Assembly: GCF_024341905.1 (NCBI RefSeq) | Contig: NZ_BQXY01000002.1 | Location: forward strand, 1 to 64,000 | Direction of reading: 5' to 3' | Length of the DNA: 64,000 bases | Source: Clostridium folliculivorans | GTDB lineage: Bacteria > Bacillota > Clostridia > Clostridiales > Clostridiaceae | In this document: positions 35,559 to 45,451 of the stretch, piece by piece | How positions within the stretch are numbered: the first letter of the stretch is position 1 | Layout: each line of letters opens with the position of its first letter | Position numbers and translations under genes: made by a program | The notes under the pieces: generated by a model | What the model saw: the letters and a program-made list of their open reading frames with translations, nothing else | Told to the model about the DNA's origin: nothing | The model's database searches: none

Positions 35559-36752
35559 ATGATGAAATTTAAAAATGTAGATAAAGATACAATAAGAAGT
35601 TCAAATATAAAGCTTATAATAAATTTATTATTTGATAAAAGACAACTTACAAAGCAGGAAATATCAAAAGAAACAGGACTTAGTATACCAACAGTAATTA
35701 ATATTACCAACGAGCTTATTGAAGACGGATTAGTTGAGGAATGTGGAGTCGCTGAATCAAGTGGAGGAAGGAAACCTATAATTGTGAGGTTTATGCCAAA
35801 TTCCAGATATTCTTTTGGAGTAGAAGTGAATTCTAAATACATAAGAATAATTTTAATTAATCTTGATGCAGTTATTTTGGAAGATGAAAGCATAATGCTT
35901 AATGATTTATTTAGACTGAATGAAAGTAACGTAAAAGATATTTTTGATGAAATTTGCAAGATAATTAAAGTTATAATTTTAAAAAGAAATATAAAAGAAG
36001 TAAATGTGCTTGGGATAGGATTTTCACTTCCAGGTACAGTGAATGAAGAAAAGCTTTTGTTAGAACTTGCTCCCAATCTTTTTGTTAAGAATATGGATTT
36101 TCATTATATAGAAGAAAAGCTTAATATGAAGGTGTATGTAGAAAATGAAGCAAATTCAGCTGCAGTAGCTGAGTTAAGACTCGGAATAGCAAAAGATATG
36201 AGAAATCTAGTCTACATATCAGTCAGAGAAGGTGTGGGTACCGGAATTGTTGTAAGTGGATATCTATATAAAGGAAAGAACAAAAGAGCAGGTGAATTTG
36301 GACATATGACTGTAGAAAAAAATGGTATCCCGTGTACCTGTGGAAAAAAGGGATGCTGGGAAGTCTATACTTCATCAGAAGTCATTTTGAAAAAATATAA
36401 TATAGAAGAAAAAAGTCCTATAAAGTCTTTTGATCAATTCTTTAAGTTACTTGATGAAGGAGATTTTAAGGCTACTTCTATTTGGGAAGAATATTTAGAT
36501 TATTTAGCTGTTGGAATTCAAAATATAATTCTAATAATGGATCCACATTATATTGTAATAGGAGGAGATATAAGTAGTTATGAGAAGTTTCTTATTCCAC
36601 CTTTAAAAGATAGGATTTTTAAAGATATCAATTTCTTTAGCGAAGATGATTTAAAGTTACTTACTTCAAGATTTAAGGAAGACTCATCCATAATAGGAGC
36701 ATCAATTTTACCAATTGAAAAACTATTTTTTATAAATGAAAGAATATTATAG
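35559..36752 (+). CDS. ROK-family transcriptional regulator
   Basis: This 397-aa protein has a winged HTH at residues ~10-68 (LTKQEISKETGLSIPTVINI, then GRKPIIV). The ROK sugar-kinase-like domain has EVNSKYIRIILINL, VYISVREGVGTGIV and GEFGHMTVEKNG. The zinc-binding CTCGKKGCWEVYTS is at ~247-260. ROK repressors of this form (XylR, NagC) respond to sugars or sugar phosphates. Being first in the cluster, it probably controls it, with a xylose-, glucose- or oligosaccharide-related inducer. The Shine-Dalgarno sequence is weak; ATG at 35559 or 35562 are both possible. Confidence 0.85.
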   Translation: MMKFKNVDKDTIRSSNIKLIINLLFDKRQLTKQEISKETGLSIPTVINITNELIEDGLVEECGVAESSGGRKPIIVRFMPNSRYSFGVEVNSKYIRIILINLDAVILEDESIMLNDLFRLNESNVKDIFDEICKIIKVIILKRNIKEVNVLGIGFSLPGTVNEEKLLLELAPNLFVKNMDFHYIEEKLNMKVYVENEANSAAVAELRLGIAKDMRNLVYISVREGVGTGIVVSGYLYKGKNKRAGEFGHMTVEKNGIPCTCGKKGCWEVYTSSEVILKKYNIEEKSPIKSFDQFFKLLDEGDFKATSIWEEYLDYLAVGIQNIILIMDPHYIVIGGDISSYEKFLIPPLKDRIFKDINFFSEDDLKLLTSRFKEDSSIIGASILPIEKLFFINERIL

Positions 36753-36763
36753 TGGAGGCAATT

Positions 36764-37471
36764 ATGAAAGTAAAAAAGGAATTCGGAGAAGGTCCAATAT
36801 TTATAGCAACAAATTATATATGGTGGTTTTTAGTAGGAAACTTCTATTTTTGGCTCTTGAATATGCCAATGTTATTAGTTGTCCTAGGGATAATATCTAC
36901 TGTTGGTAGTGACAATACTTTACTGTTTATAATAACGCTTCTACCAATGGCTCCTGCACTAACAGCACTTTTGAGTTCAATGGGTAAGATTATTAGAGAA
37001 AAAGACATAAACATGACAAAAGAATTTTTTAAAGCATACAAAACAAATTTTGTTGAGTCAATAATTTTCGGTTTCTTTCAAGTAATTATTCTAGGAGTAT
37101 TATATTTTGATAGAGCGTACTTTGCAGCTACATCTTCAGCTGCTATTCTTCAGATAGTTATATTAGTGATGGCTATGATTTTCTTAGCAATTATAAACTT
37201 CTATATTTTGCCTATAGTTTCTAGGTTCTATTTAAAAAAGATGCAAATAGTGAAGTTGTCTATCTTTTATTTCTTTAGAAGAATACATGTAGCAGCAGCC
37301 GCATTAGGAATTTTGTACTTATTATGGACAATCTCACTTAAAGGCGGGTCTATTATTTTACTTTTCTCTGCAAGTATTTTATGTTATATAGTAATGCTAT
37401 TTCATACTAATACATTAAATGAGATAGAAGCTAGGTTACAACCAGAAGACACCAATGGCTTAGATGCATAG
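36764..37471 (+). CDS. DUF624 (YesL-like) membrane protein
   Basis: ATG at 36764 follows GTGGAGG; 235 aa. It has about five hydrophobic segments (near 20-45, 50-75, 100-125, 135-155 and 170-205) and the aromatic start FGEGPIFIATNYIWWFLVGN typical of DUF624. The family is nearly always found next to LplA/LplB/LplC importers and YesM/YesN systems, as here, and its role is not established. It lies 12 bases after the ROK gene, and its 3' end overlaps the preferred start region of the kinase only in the longer frame. Confidence 0.83.
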   Translation: MKVKKEFGEGPIFIATNYIWWFLVGNFYFWLLNMPMLLVVLGIISTVGSDNTLLFIITLLPMAPALTALLSSMGKIIREKDINMTKEFFKAYKTNFVESIIFGFFQVIILGVLYFDRAYFAATSSAAILQIVILVMAMIFLAIINFYILPIVSRFYLKKMQIVKLSIFYFFRRIHVAAAALGILYLLWTISLKGGSIILLFSASILCYIVMLFHTNTLNEIEARLQPEDTNGLDA

Positions 37472-37484
37472 AAGGTGTATAAGT

Positions 37485-39257
37485 GTGAAAAAGATCATAG
37501 ATTTTTTTAAAAATTTAAGTGTTAGATTTAAGTTTGCCTTAGTATATTTTTTTATATTACTTATTCAGATTGTGATTTTTGGCCTTTACATGTATGAGCA
37601 AACATCAAACTCAACAGTGAAGCAAGGTCAGCTGGTTATGGAGCAAAATCTATTGCAAACCAAAGAGAGTATCCTGCAAAAAAGAAATTCTATAGAAAGT
37701 GCTGCAGATATATTGGTTTTAGATAAAAGAATACAAGATTTTTTAGATTATAAATACGAAAATTCTGTTTATCAAATACAAGATTACCAGTTTAACATAT
37801 CACCTATTGTTGAAAACATATTAAAGCAAAACAGATATATAAATTCTATAAAGATATATATGTCAGAAAATATAGTGACTGAAATGTCAGACAGCTATTA
37901 TAGTGTAAATAAAGACACTGATTCCAGCAAGTTCTTGGCATTGAATCAAAAAAAACCGTTGGATAATGGTTGGACTAGTACCCATGAAGCAAAGACACGT
38001 GCACTTAAGGATAGTACTGGTACAGGTGAACAAGTGTTAACCTACTCTAAGAAGATAATTTCAAGTAATACCTTTAGGGAAACAGGGACTCTTGAAATCG
38101 AGGTTAAAGAGAATGTTCTCTTTGATATGCTTAGAGATCCAATAGTAACAAAGCTTGGTAAGATATTTGTTGCAGATGATGATAGTGTAATAGTATCCAA
38201 CAACATTACAAATTTGTTCAAGAAAGATGTGATTAAGAGTAATTTCTTTGATTTTACACCAAATAAAAGAATTAGTAAGGTTGGTGAAGTATTTAATAAG
38301 AAATATATTTTTATTTCAATCCCCATAAGCGAAATAAATTGTAATATACTTGGCATATTTCCAGCTGATAATTTCAACAATGAGATTAAACGTTCCTTTA
38401 GAAATATTGAGCTTGTTTTATTATTTTCATCCATTTTTTTAGGGATAATTATATTTTTTACTACAACTGCATTGTTATCAAGGATTAAAGATATGGTTAA
38501 AGCAATGAAACAAGTAAGAGATGGAAATCTTAATGTTTCTGTGAATGTAGATTCTACAGATGAATTTGGAGAACTTGGTACTACATTCAATCATATGACT
38601 TCTAGAATACATGAATTAGTTGAGACAGTTTATAAAATAGAGCTTATGGAAAAAGAGGCCGAGCTCAAAGCTTTAGAAGCTCAAATAAATCCTCATTTTT
38701 TGTATAATACGCTTGCAACAATCACATGGGCAGCCAGAAAGGTAAAGTCGACTCAAATTGAAACGATTTCAAATTCTTTAGCTAAATTTTATAGATTAGT
38801 TTTGAGTAAGGGGAATAGAGAAATTACTGTTGCGGAAGAAGTAGAAATGGTAAAGGCTTATCTTCATATTCAGAAAATACGATTTGAAGATAAATTTGAT
38901 GTAATATATAAAATTGATGAAGCCTCATATTCTAAAAAGATTATAAAAAACATTCTACAGCCTATAGTAGAAAATGCATTAAGCCATGGGATTGAGCCTA
39001 AAAGTTCTCATGGAACCATTGTAATAAAAATTAGCTCATTTGAAAGTTTTCTAAGTATAAAAATAATAGATGATGGTGTAGGAATGGACAAAGGTAAGCT
39101 GATAAAGGTATTAAATGGTGATGTAGAAAGCTCTAAAGGTAGCGGATATGCAATGAAAAATATCATTCAACGATTGGAAGCATATTCAGGTAGAAAAGAG
39201 GTAATTTCTATTTATAGTAGGGAAGGGATTGGAACTGAAGTATTGATTTTGATATAA
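37485..39257 (+). CDS. YesM-type sensor histidine kinase
   Basis: GTG at 37485 has GAAGGTG upstream; 590 aa. There is a membrane helix at ~15-35, an extracellular Cache-like domain (~36-285), a second helix (~290-312), and HAMP (~313-365). The histidine-kinase core begins ALEAQINPHFLYNTLATI (~400-417), the phosphorylated His sitting in the PHFLYN motif. The ATPase domain has QPIVENALSHGIEP and DDGVGM. It likely senses oligosaccharide outside the cell, directly or through the LplA lipoprotein, and phosphorylates the next gene's product. Same operon as the ROK and DUF624 genes. Confidence 0.9.
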   Translation: MKKIIDFFKNLSVRFKFALVYFFILLIQIVIFGLYMYEQTSNSTVKQGQLVMEQNLLQTKESILQKRNSIESAADILVLDKRIQDFLDYKYENSVYQIQDYQFNISPIVENILKQNRYINSIKIYMSENIVTEMSDSYYSVNKDTDSSKFLALNQKKPLDNGWTSTHEAKTRALKDSTGTGEQVLTYSKKIISSNTFRETGTLEIEVKENVLFDMLRDPIVTKLGKIFVADDDSVIVSNNITNLFKKDVIKSNFFDFTPNKRISKVGEVFNKKYIFISIPISEINCNILGIFPADNFNNEIKRSFRNIELVLLFSSIFLGIIIFFTTTALLSRIKDMVKAMKQVRDGNLNVSVNVDSTDEFGELGTTFNHMTSRIHELVETVYKIELMEKEAELKALEAQINPHFLYNTLATITWAARKVKSTQIETISNSLAKFYRLVLSKGNREITVAEEVEMVKAYLHIQKIRFEDKFDVIYKIDEASYSKKIIKNILQPIVENALSHGIEPKSSHGTIVIKISSFESFLSIKIIDDGVGMDKGKLIKVLNGDVESSKGSGYAMKNIIQRLEAYSGRKEVISIYSREGIGTEVLILI

Positions 39258-39366
39258 ATATTATATTTTATTCTTTAAAAAATTATGTTTCATATATATA
39301 TGGATAAGTATGCGTAAAAGCCTTAAAACATGATGTAAGTAGAAATCACTTAATGAGGAGGATCTT

Positions 39367-41010
39367 ATGTTAAGAATGTTAATTGTTGAGGATGAAAGAC
39401 TAGAAAGAGAAGGTCTTCTTGAATTTTTGGATTGGAATAGTTTTGGAATAGAGGTAGTAGAGACAGCATGCGATGGTATTGAGGGGATAGAATTAGCTAG
39501 AAAGATGAGACCAGATATAATTATCACAGATATTAAGATGTCAGGCATGGCAGGATTAGAGATGTCAAAAAATATAAAAGAGTTCCTACCGGAAGTAAAA
39601 ATCATAATTTTATCTGGATATAATGATTTTAAATTTGCTAAGGAAGCTATAAAGTTTAGAGCGTATGCATATTTATTAAAGCCTGTTGAAGAAAAAGAAA
39701 TGATAGAAGTGATAAAAGGGGCCACAAATGAATGCATAAAAGCTTATGAAATGGCTTTAGAAGAAAGCAAAAATAAACTTCAGATAGAAGAAAGTTATGG
39801 TGTTGCGAGGATACAGTTTATAGCAGATCTTTTCGAGGGAAGAGTAAAGGAAGATGAACTCTACGAGTACTTAAAGTATTTTCATATAAACCTTATAAAG
39901 GAAGATAACATATTAGTAATGATTATAAGGCAATCCAAAGCGAATGATTCAGTAATTATAGATGAACAAGATTTATTTGATATAATCAATAGTAATATTG
40001 ATGAATTTAAGAATAAAAATTATTTTAACGTTGAAAAATCCTTTTTATATAAGGATAGTATTAGAAATCAACTAGTAGCATGCATTTCATTAAACTCCGA
40101 AGAGGATTTTGATACTTTGCTATATTATATATCAAATAAATATATTGCAAGAATAAAAAGAGAGAATAATGTTACACTTCAGATTGGTATTGGAAAAAAG
40201 GTTGAGACAATTGATGATATACATACATCCTATAACACAGCTTTAGAAGCGATTAAGTTTGGGGAATTTTGGTCAATACAAGGATTAACGTACTACGAAG
40301 GTGTAGAAGCTAATTCAAAAAAGTTTGAGGACAGGTTATGTGAATTTGTAGTGAAAGGTAATTATTTTTCTAAAAACTTGGTCAGTGCACTAAGTACTTC
40401 TGAAGAAGATAAAGTTTATCAACTCATTAAAGACATGTTTGACTATATAAACAATACTAAATGTACAGATAGAGATCTACTTAACAATTATCTATATAAT
40501 ATAATAAATGAGGTATCTCTCTTTGTTTATAATATAAATAAAAGAACTGAAGAATTTATGCAAGACTACAATGATAGTATCAAAGCTTTTATGAACTTAA
40601 ATAATATAAATGCTGTTAAAGAATATTTCTATACCTTTTTTGGAAGTGTACTTGCATTTCTAAATGAAAAGAGAGGAAGTAAGGATGAGAGTATTGTGAA
40701 AAAGGTTATAAAGCTTATCGATAAAAAATACATGGAATGTATTAGTCTTAAGACAATTGCAGCAGAAGTCTATCTATCGCCTAACTATTTAGGCAATATA
40801 TTTAAGAAGGTTACTGGAAAAACCTTTAATGTTTATCTATGTGAGTATAGAATGGAAAAGGCTAAAGAGCTTTTAAGTAAGGCTAATAAAAAGGTTTCTA
40901 GTGTTGCTCAAGAGGTTGGTATACCAAACACATCATATTTTTGTATGGTATTTAAAAATACATTTGGGATAGCTCCAGGAGAGTTCCATGAAATGGCCAT
41001 AAGAGGATAG
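39367..41010 (+). CDS. YesN-type response regulator with AraC output domain
   Basis: This 547-aa protein has a receiver domain at 1-120, with the acidic pocket IVEDERLEREG, phospho-acceptor Asp in IIITDIKMSGM (~55), and the Lys in AYLLKPVEE. A ~320-residue middle region has a degenerate GGDEF-like segment (LQIGIGKKVETIDDIHTSYN). The C-terminal AraC-type pair of HTHs (~445-545) reads KTIAAEVYLSPNYLGNIFKK and VAQEVGIPNTSYFCMVFK. It should activate the transporter and glycosidase genes. AATGAGGAGGATC precedes the ATG. A terminator follows. Confidence 0.9.
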   Translation: MLRMLIVEDERLEREGLLEFLDWNSFGIEVVETACDGIEGIELARKMRPDIIITDIKMSGMAGLEMSKNIKEFLPEVKIIILSGYNDFKFAKEAIKFRAYAYLLKPVEEKEMIEVIKGATNECIKAYEMALEESKNKLQIEESYGVARIQFIADLFEGRVKEDELYEYLKYFHINLIKEDNILVMIIRQSKANDSVIIDEQDLFDIINSNIDEFKNKNYFNVEKSFLYKDSIRNQLVACISLNSEEDFDTLLYYISNKYIARIKRENNVTLQIGIGKKVETIDDIHTSYNTALEAIKFGEFWSIQGLTYYEGVEANSKKFEDRLCEFVVKGNYFSKNLVSALSTSEEDKVYQLIKDMFDYINNTKCTDRDLLNNYLYNIINEVSLFVYNINKRTEEFMQDYNDSIKAFMNLNNINAVKEYFYTFFGSVLAFLNEKRGSKDESIVKKVIKLIDKKYMECISLKTIAAEVYLSPNYLGNIFKKVTGKTFNVYLCEYRMEKAKELLSKANKKVSSVAQEVGIPNTSYFCMVFKNTFGIAPGEFHEMAIRG

Positions 41011-41024
41011 TATAAGATTTTAGT

Positions 41025-41064
41025 AGATATCAGTGTTTTTAAAATAAACTGATATCTTTTTTTT
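41025..41064 (+). terminator. Terminator after the YesN-type gene
   Basis: AGATATCAGT pairs with ACTGATATCT around a T/A-rich loop, followed by eight T. It separates the regulatory operon from the transporter/enzyme operon. Confidence 0.85.
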
Positions 41065-41326
41065 ATGCCAATAGTCATATATATGTGTAGTTAATTGCTC
41101 AGAAAGTAGGTCTAAGAAAAAAATATACAAAATAATAAGATAACTTTATAAAGAGTGTTGATTATCAAAAGGAGTGTTGTTTTTTTATATTTACAGTATA
41201 TTACATAAGTTTTAAGATATAAATATAGCAAATAACTGAAACATAAAAGTCTAATTAATGTAAATGTAATCCTTTTCTAGAGTTGCTTTTAATATAATTA
41301 TCAGCCCTAGATATAAAAAAAAGCTT

Positions 41327-41340
41327 AGTAAACGTTTTAA
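41327..41340 (+). promoter_or_regulatory. cre-like palindrome upstream of the importer operon
   Basis: AGTAAACGTTTTAA resembles the clostridial cre TGTAAACGTTTACA (10 of 14). It lies ~65 bases before the first permease start, with TATAAT at ~41364, so carbon catabolite repression by CcpA is plausible. Motif match only. Confidence 0.45.
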
Positions 41341-41405
41341 AGTAACTGTAGTTTAAGCAGAAATATAATCAGACTTATATTACTAATTTAAGGGGATAAA
41401 AAAAT

Positions 41406-42356
41406 ATGATAACGGTTAAAAAAGCTCATAAGACATCAACTCAAAAGAAATTTTCAATTCCTAATAAGTACAAACTGTTTCTGATGGCATTGCCATTCTT
41501 ACTCTTAACATTTTTCTTTTCATATTTACCACTTCATGGATGGTTATATTCATTTTATGATTATAGACCAGGAATACCATTAAGTAAGTCAGAGTTTGTT
41601 GGGCTTAGATGGTTTAAATCAATTTTTTCAAATCCTGTACAGACTAAAGAAGTTTTAAGAGTTATGAAAAACACCATTGCTATAAGCAGTATTAATATTT
41701 TAACTTCAGTATTTCCTGTTATTTTTGCAATCTTACTTACAGAGATAAGGAGAGAAAGATTTAAAAAAACAGTACAGGTTTTGACTACAATTCCAAACTT
41801 TATAAGCTGGGTTTTGGTTTACTCAGTAGCATTCACATTATTTTCAGTGGATAACGGGCTTATAAATCATTTATTAATTAATCTTCATATTATTAAGACA
41901 CCTATAAATTTCTTGGCTTCCGACAATCATACATGGTTAAGTATGACACTTTGGAGTATTTGGAAAGGACTTGGATGGGGAGCTATTATGTATCTAGCAG
42001 CAATAACTGGTATAGATCAAGAATTATATGATGCAGCAAAGGTTGATGGCTGTGGAAGATTTAAATTGATATGGCATATAACTGTTCCTGGAATTATGCC
42101 AACATACTTTGTTCTACTGCTACTATCTATAGCAAACTTTATAAATAATGGTATGGATCAATACTTTGTATTTCAGAATGCAATAAATAAGGAACATATT
42201 GAAGTCTTAGATCTTTACGTTTACAACATAGGAATGGTAGGTGCAAACTTCTCATTTTCAACTGCAATAAGTATGTTAAAGTCTATAATAAGCGTGTTCT
42301 TATTATTCGTAGCAAATAGCATGTCTAAGTTATTTAGAGGAGAAACAATAATTTAA
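41406..42356 (+). CDS. Oligosaccharide ABC importer permease, LplB type
   Basis: This 316-aa protein has six membrane helices and a charged cytoplasmic N-terminus. The EAA-loop region reads YDAAKVDGCGRFKLIWHITV followed by PG, at ~207-228, as in CUT1 permeases. Aromatic-rich FSYLPLHGWLYSFYDYRPG at ~38-56 is typical of LplB/YtcP-family proteins that import plant polysaccharide fragments. It pairs with the product at 42388. No ATPase is encoded in the cluster; CUT1 importers often share MsmX/UgpC-type ATPases encoded elsewhere. Confidence 0.92.
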   Translation: MITVKKAHKTSTQKKFSIPNKYKLFLMALPFLLLTFFFSYLPLHGWLYSFYDYRPGIPLSKSEFVGLRWFKSIFSNPVQTKEVLRVMKNTIAISSINILTSVFPVIFAILLTEIRRERFKKTVQVLTTIPNFISWVLVYSVAFTLFSVDNGLINHLLINLHIIKTPINFLASDNHTWLSMTLWSIWKGLGWGAIMYLAAITGIDQELYDAAKVDGCGRFKLIWHITVPGIMPTYFVLLLLSIANFINNGMDQYFVFQNAINKEHIEVLDLYVYNIGMVGANFSFSTAISMLKSIISVFLLFVANSMSKLFRGETII

Positions 42357-42387
42357 TAGCAATATAGATAAGGAGCGTGGTAAAACA

Positions 42388-43290
42388 ATGAGAACCCATT
42401 CAAAGAATTTATCTGATACAATAGTTAATATATTGATTTATATATTTTTTATAGCATTTACCTTAATATGCATATTTCCATTCTATTATTTATTTATAAA
42501 CACAATAAGTAATAATGATTTAAGTAGTAAAGGGCTCATAAACTTTATCCCTAGAGGAATACATTTTACAAATTATCTACAAGTTCTAAAGATTAGAGGC
42601 CTTGGGCAAGCTGCTTTTATTACTCTCAGCAGAACCGTAATAGGAACAGCACTTACAGTATTTGCATCTGCATTTCTAGGTTTCCTATTTACGAAAAAAG
42701 AAATGTGGGGAAGGAAGTTCTGGTATAGGTTTGTAATAATAACAATGTATTTTAATGCTGGAATTATGCCTTGGTATATAACAATGATGAATCTAAAGCT
42801 TACAAATAACTTTTTGGCTTATGTTTTACCAAGCATTATATCACCATTCAATATTATACTTGTAAAGACTTTTATTGAAGGAATACCAGAATCTCTTCAA
42901 GAGGCAGCTGAAATAGATGGAGCAGGACTTTATACAATATTTTTAAAGATAATAATGCCACTTATAAAGCCGATACTTGCGACAATAACTATATTTTCTG
43001 CAGTTGGTCAGTGGAACTCTTTCACAGATACACTTTTTCTTGTAACTGATTCAAAATTATTTACTTTGCAATTCGTTCTTTATAAGTATTTAAATGAGGC
43101 TTCTTCACTAGCAGCACTTATAAAGAATAGTCAAAGTGGAATAGCAGCCGCAAATATAGCTAATATGCAAACTGCTACGTCTGTAAGAATGACGGTTTCA
43201 ATGATTGTTGTTATTCCGATATTATTTGTATATCCATATTTCCAAAGACACTTTGTAAAAGGTGTGATGATTGGAGCTGTAAAGGGTTAA
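42388..43290 (+). CDS. Oligosaccharide ABC importer permease, LplC/YtcP type
   Basis: This 300-aa protein has six membrane helices. The EAA loop reads LQEAAEIDGAGLYTIFLKII followed by MP. ITMYFNAGIMPWYI in the third helix region is diagnostic of the YtcP/LplC subfamily. It forms the second half of the channel with the preceding permease, 31 bases upstream. An AAGGAGCG site precedes the ATG. Confidence 0.92.
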   Translation: MRTHSKNLSDTIVNILIYIFFIAFTLICIFPFYYLFINTISNNDLSSKGLINFIPRGIHFTNYLQVLKIRGLGQAAFITLSRTVIGTALTVFASAFLGFLFTKKEMWGRKFWYRFVIITMYFNAGIMPWYITMMNLKLTNNFLAYVLPSIISPFNIILVKTFIEGIPESLQEAAEIDGAGLYTIFLKIIMPLIKPILATITIFSAVGQWNSFTDTLFLVTDSKLFTLQFVLYKYLNEASSLAALIKNSQSGIAAANIANMQTATSVRMTVSMIVVIPILFVYPYFQRHFVKGVMIGAVKG

Positions 43291-43311
43291 TATTAAGTTT
43301 TTATTATTCTA

Positions 43312-43375
43312 ATTGCTGTTTGAAAGCTTTTATGATTATAGTAACTTAATGAATATCATTAAGTTGAACAGCAAT
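43312..43375 (+). promoter_or_regulatory. Nested hairpin between permease and binding-protein genes
   Basis: ATTGCTGTT (43312-43320) pairs with AACAGCAAT (43367-43375), enclosing a perfect inner hairpin, AACTTAATGA/TCATTAAGTT (43343-43352 with 43356-43365). There is no T run. Such intercistronic structures commonly mark RNA processing or protect the downstream mRNA, allowing more binding protein than permease. Confidence 0.5.
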
Positions 43376-43419
43376 ATGGATATTAAGATAAATAGAAACA
43401 AATTTAAGGGGGATTAGTA

Positions 43420-45144
43420 ATGAAGAGAGGTTTAAGCAAAACTATGGGAAAAGCAGTAGCTTTAGCTACCGCAATCACTACTATGTCTATTGGTATGGTA
43501 GGATGTTCAAATGATACTAAAAAAGATGCAAGTAACAGTGCTCTAGAAAAAATTGATGTTTTCTCTATGAGTGCAAACTTTGCTGGTGAGCAAAGTGGAT
43601 GGTTTGGGAAGGTTGTAAAAGATAAGTTTGGTTTGGATATGAATATTATTTCTTCAAACCTTCAAGGTGGAGACAGTAAGTTTGCCACAATGATGGCTTC
43701 AGGTAACTTAGGAGATATAGTAGTATTCGGTGCCGATGACCAAAAATATAGAGATGCAATAAAAGCAGGTTTATTATTAGACTGGAATAAAGACGGTTTG
43801 TTAGATAAGTACGGAACACACATAAAGGAATTCCAAAAGGCTATTGAAAAGAATAAGACAAATTTTGGTGATGGAAAAGCTGTATATGGACTTGGAGCCT
43901 CAGTTTCTACAATGCCAGCTACAACTTCTTCTGACGGAACTGAATTGGCTTATGGACCTCATTTACGTTGGGACTTGTATGAAAAATTAGGTAAGCCAAC
44001 AATAAACACAATGGAAGACTACCTACCACTACTTAAAAAGATGCAAGAAGCAGCTCCTAAGAGTGATTCAGGAAAACCAACCTATGCATTCTCTATGTGG
44101 AGTGATTGGGATGGAAATATGATGATGATAGCAAAGCAGTTTGCTTGTATGCACGGATATGATGAACTAGGATTTTTATTAGTTCATGGTAATGAAGAAA
44201 AGTATCAAGACATATTAGATCCAAACGGTTACTATTTAAGATCTTTAAAGCTTTATTATAATGCTAATAAGATGGGCTTAGTAGATCCAGACTCAATATC
44301 TCAAAAGTATGATGATGCTGCTAACAAAATGAAGGATGGTCAAGTATTATTCTCCTGGTTCCCATTTTACAGCACTGGATATAATACTCAAGAAAGAGTA
44401 AATAAAGGACAAGGTTTTAAACTTGTGCCATTCGGAGATGAAATGGATTATTCAAATGGTTTTGCTAACTATGGTAATAGTCAAGTAATAGCAATAGGCT
44501 CTAAAGCTAAAAATCCAGAAAAGATAATGAAGTTTATAGATTGGTTATACTCACCAGAAGGTATTATGACAAGTACTAATGGACCTAAAGGCTTAACTTG
44601 GGACATAAAGGATGGCAAAACTGTATTAACTGACTTTGGTAAGAAAGTTGTTCCTTCTACAGGATCCGATGTTATTTCTGATCAATACGGTGGCGGAGCA
44701 TATAAAGATGGTGTAAATGCTCTTAACTTTGTAACAGTAAATGCAAACTCTATAAATCCTGAAACTAAGGAACCTTATAACTGGCAATTATGGTCTTCTA
44801 CAATTAACGATAATGTATCAACTCTTGATAAAAACTGGAGAGCAGCTATGAATGCTAACAACGATAAAGATTACTTTATTAAAAATAATAAGATTGTTGT
44901 AAATCCAGTAACTAATGTTAGTAGTGATGCTATGGATACAGCTACTCAACAAAAATTAGGTCAAATTGCTACAGTTATAAAACAAGATTCTTGGAAGATG
45001 ATATTTGCTAAGAGTGATGCAGAATACGAAGCACTTCAAAAAGATATGATCGAGAAGTCTAAAGGCTTAGGTTATGACGATGTTGTTAAGTTTGATATAA
45101 AGCAAGCAGAAAGAATATTTGCTGCAAGAAAAACTTTAAAGTAG
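43420..45144 (+). CDS. Oligosaccharide-binding lipoprotein, LplA type
   Basis: This 574-aa protein has a lipoprotein signal peptide with lipobox GMVGC (Cys29). The mature part is a large solute-binding fold of the LplA/YtcQ type: ASGNLGDIVVFGAD near 90, then WLYSPEGIMTSTNGPKGLTW. Tethered outside the membrane, it should capture the oligosaccharide for the two permeases. GGGGGAT precedes the ATG. A terminator-like hairpin right after the gene probably partly separates it from the enzyme genes. Confidence 0.92.
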   Translation: MKRGLSKTMGKAVALATAITTMSIGMVGCSNDTKKDASNSALEKIDVFSMSANFAGEQSGWFGKVVKDKFGLDMNIISSNLQGGDSKFATMMASGNLGDIVVFGADDQKYRDAIKAGLLLDWNKDGLLDKYGTHIKEFQKAIEKNKTNFGDGKAVYGLGASVSTMPATTSSDGTELAYGPHLRWDLYEKLGKPTINTMEDYLPLLKKMQEAAPKSDSGKPTYAFSMWSDWDGNMMMIAKQFACMHGYDELGFLLVHGNEEKYQDILDPNGYYLRSLKLYYNANKMGLVDPDSISQKYDDAANKMKDGQVLFSWFPFYSTGYNTQERVNKGQGFKLVPFGDEMDYSNGFANYGNSQVIAIGSKAKNPEKIMKFIDWLYSPEGIMTSTNGPKGLTWDIKDGKTVLTDFGKKVVPSTGSDVISDQYGGGAYKDGVNALNFVTVNANSINPETKEPYNWQLWSSTINDNVSTLDKNWRAAMNANNDKDYFIKNNKIVVNPVTNVSSDAMDTATQQKLGQIATVIKQDSWKMIFAKSDAEYEALQKDMIEKSKGLGYDDVVKFDIKQAERIFAARKTLK

Positions 45145-45154
45145 TTTCTATAGG

Positions 45155-45187
45155 AGAGGGTCTGATAATATATCAGACTCTTTTTTG
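45155..45187 (+). terminator. Terminator or attenuator after the binding-protein gene
   Basis: GTCTGATA pairs with TATCAGAC around ATA, extended by AGAGG/CTCTT, and followed by six T. The next ~260 bases before the GH31 gene hold no ORF and may contain a promoter. Confidence 0.8.
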
Positions 45188-45451
45188 CTGTTAAGGAAAG
45201 GTAGATGCGCAAAAAAAACTCACAAAAGAAGGTCTCTTCAGTTGCTATTTCATTAGTTTAGAAACTAAGTTGATTTTCAAGATAATAGTTGATTTTTAGT
45301 ATATACATTACAAATCATAGTAATTTATAATGATACTAGGAAAACATTTACATTGTATTAGAAGTTATTTTCAAGTTTTAATTTTTTTTAGGAAAACATA
45401 CGAATACAAAACATATGAATTAAAATAACTGAATTAGTGAGGTGTAATTAT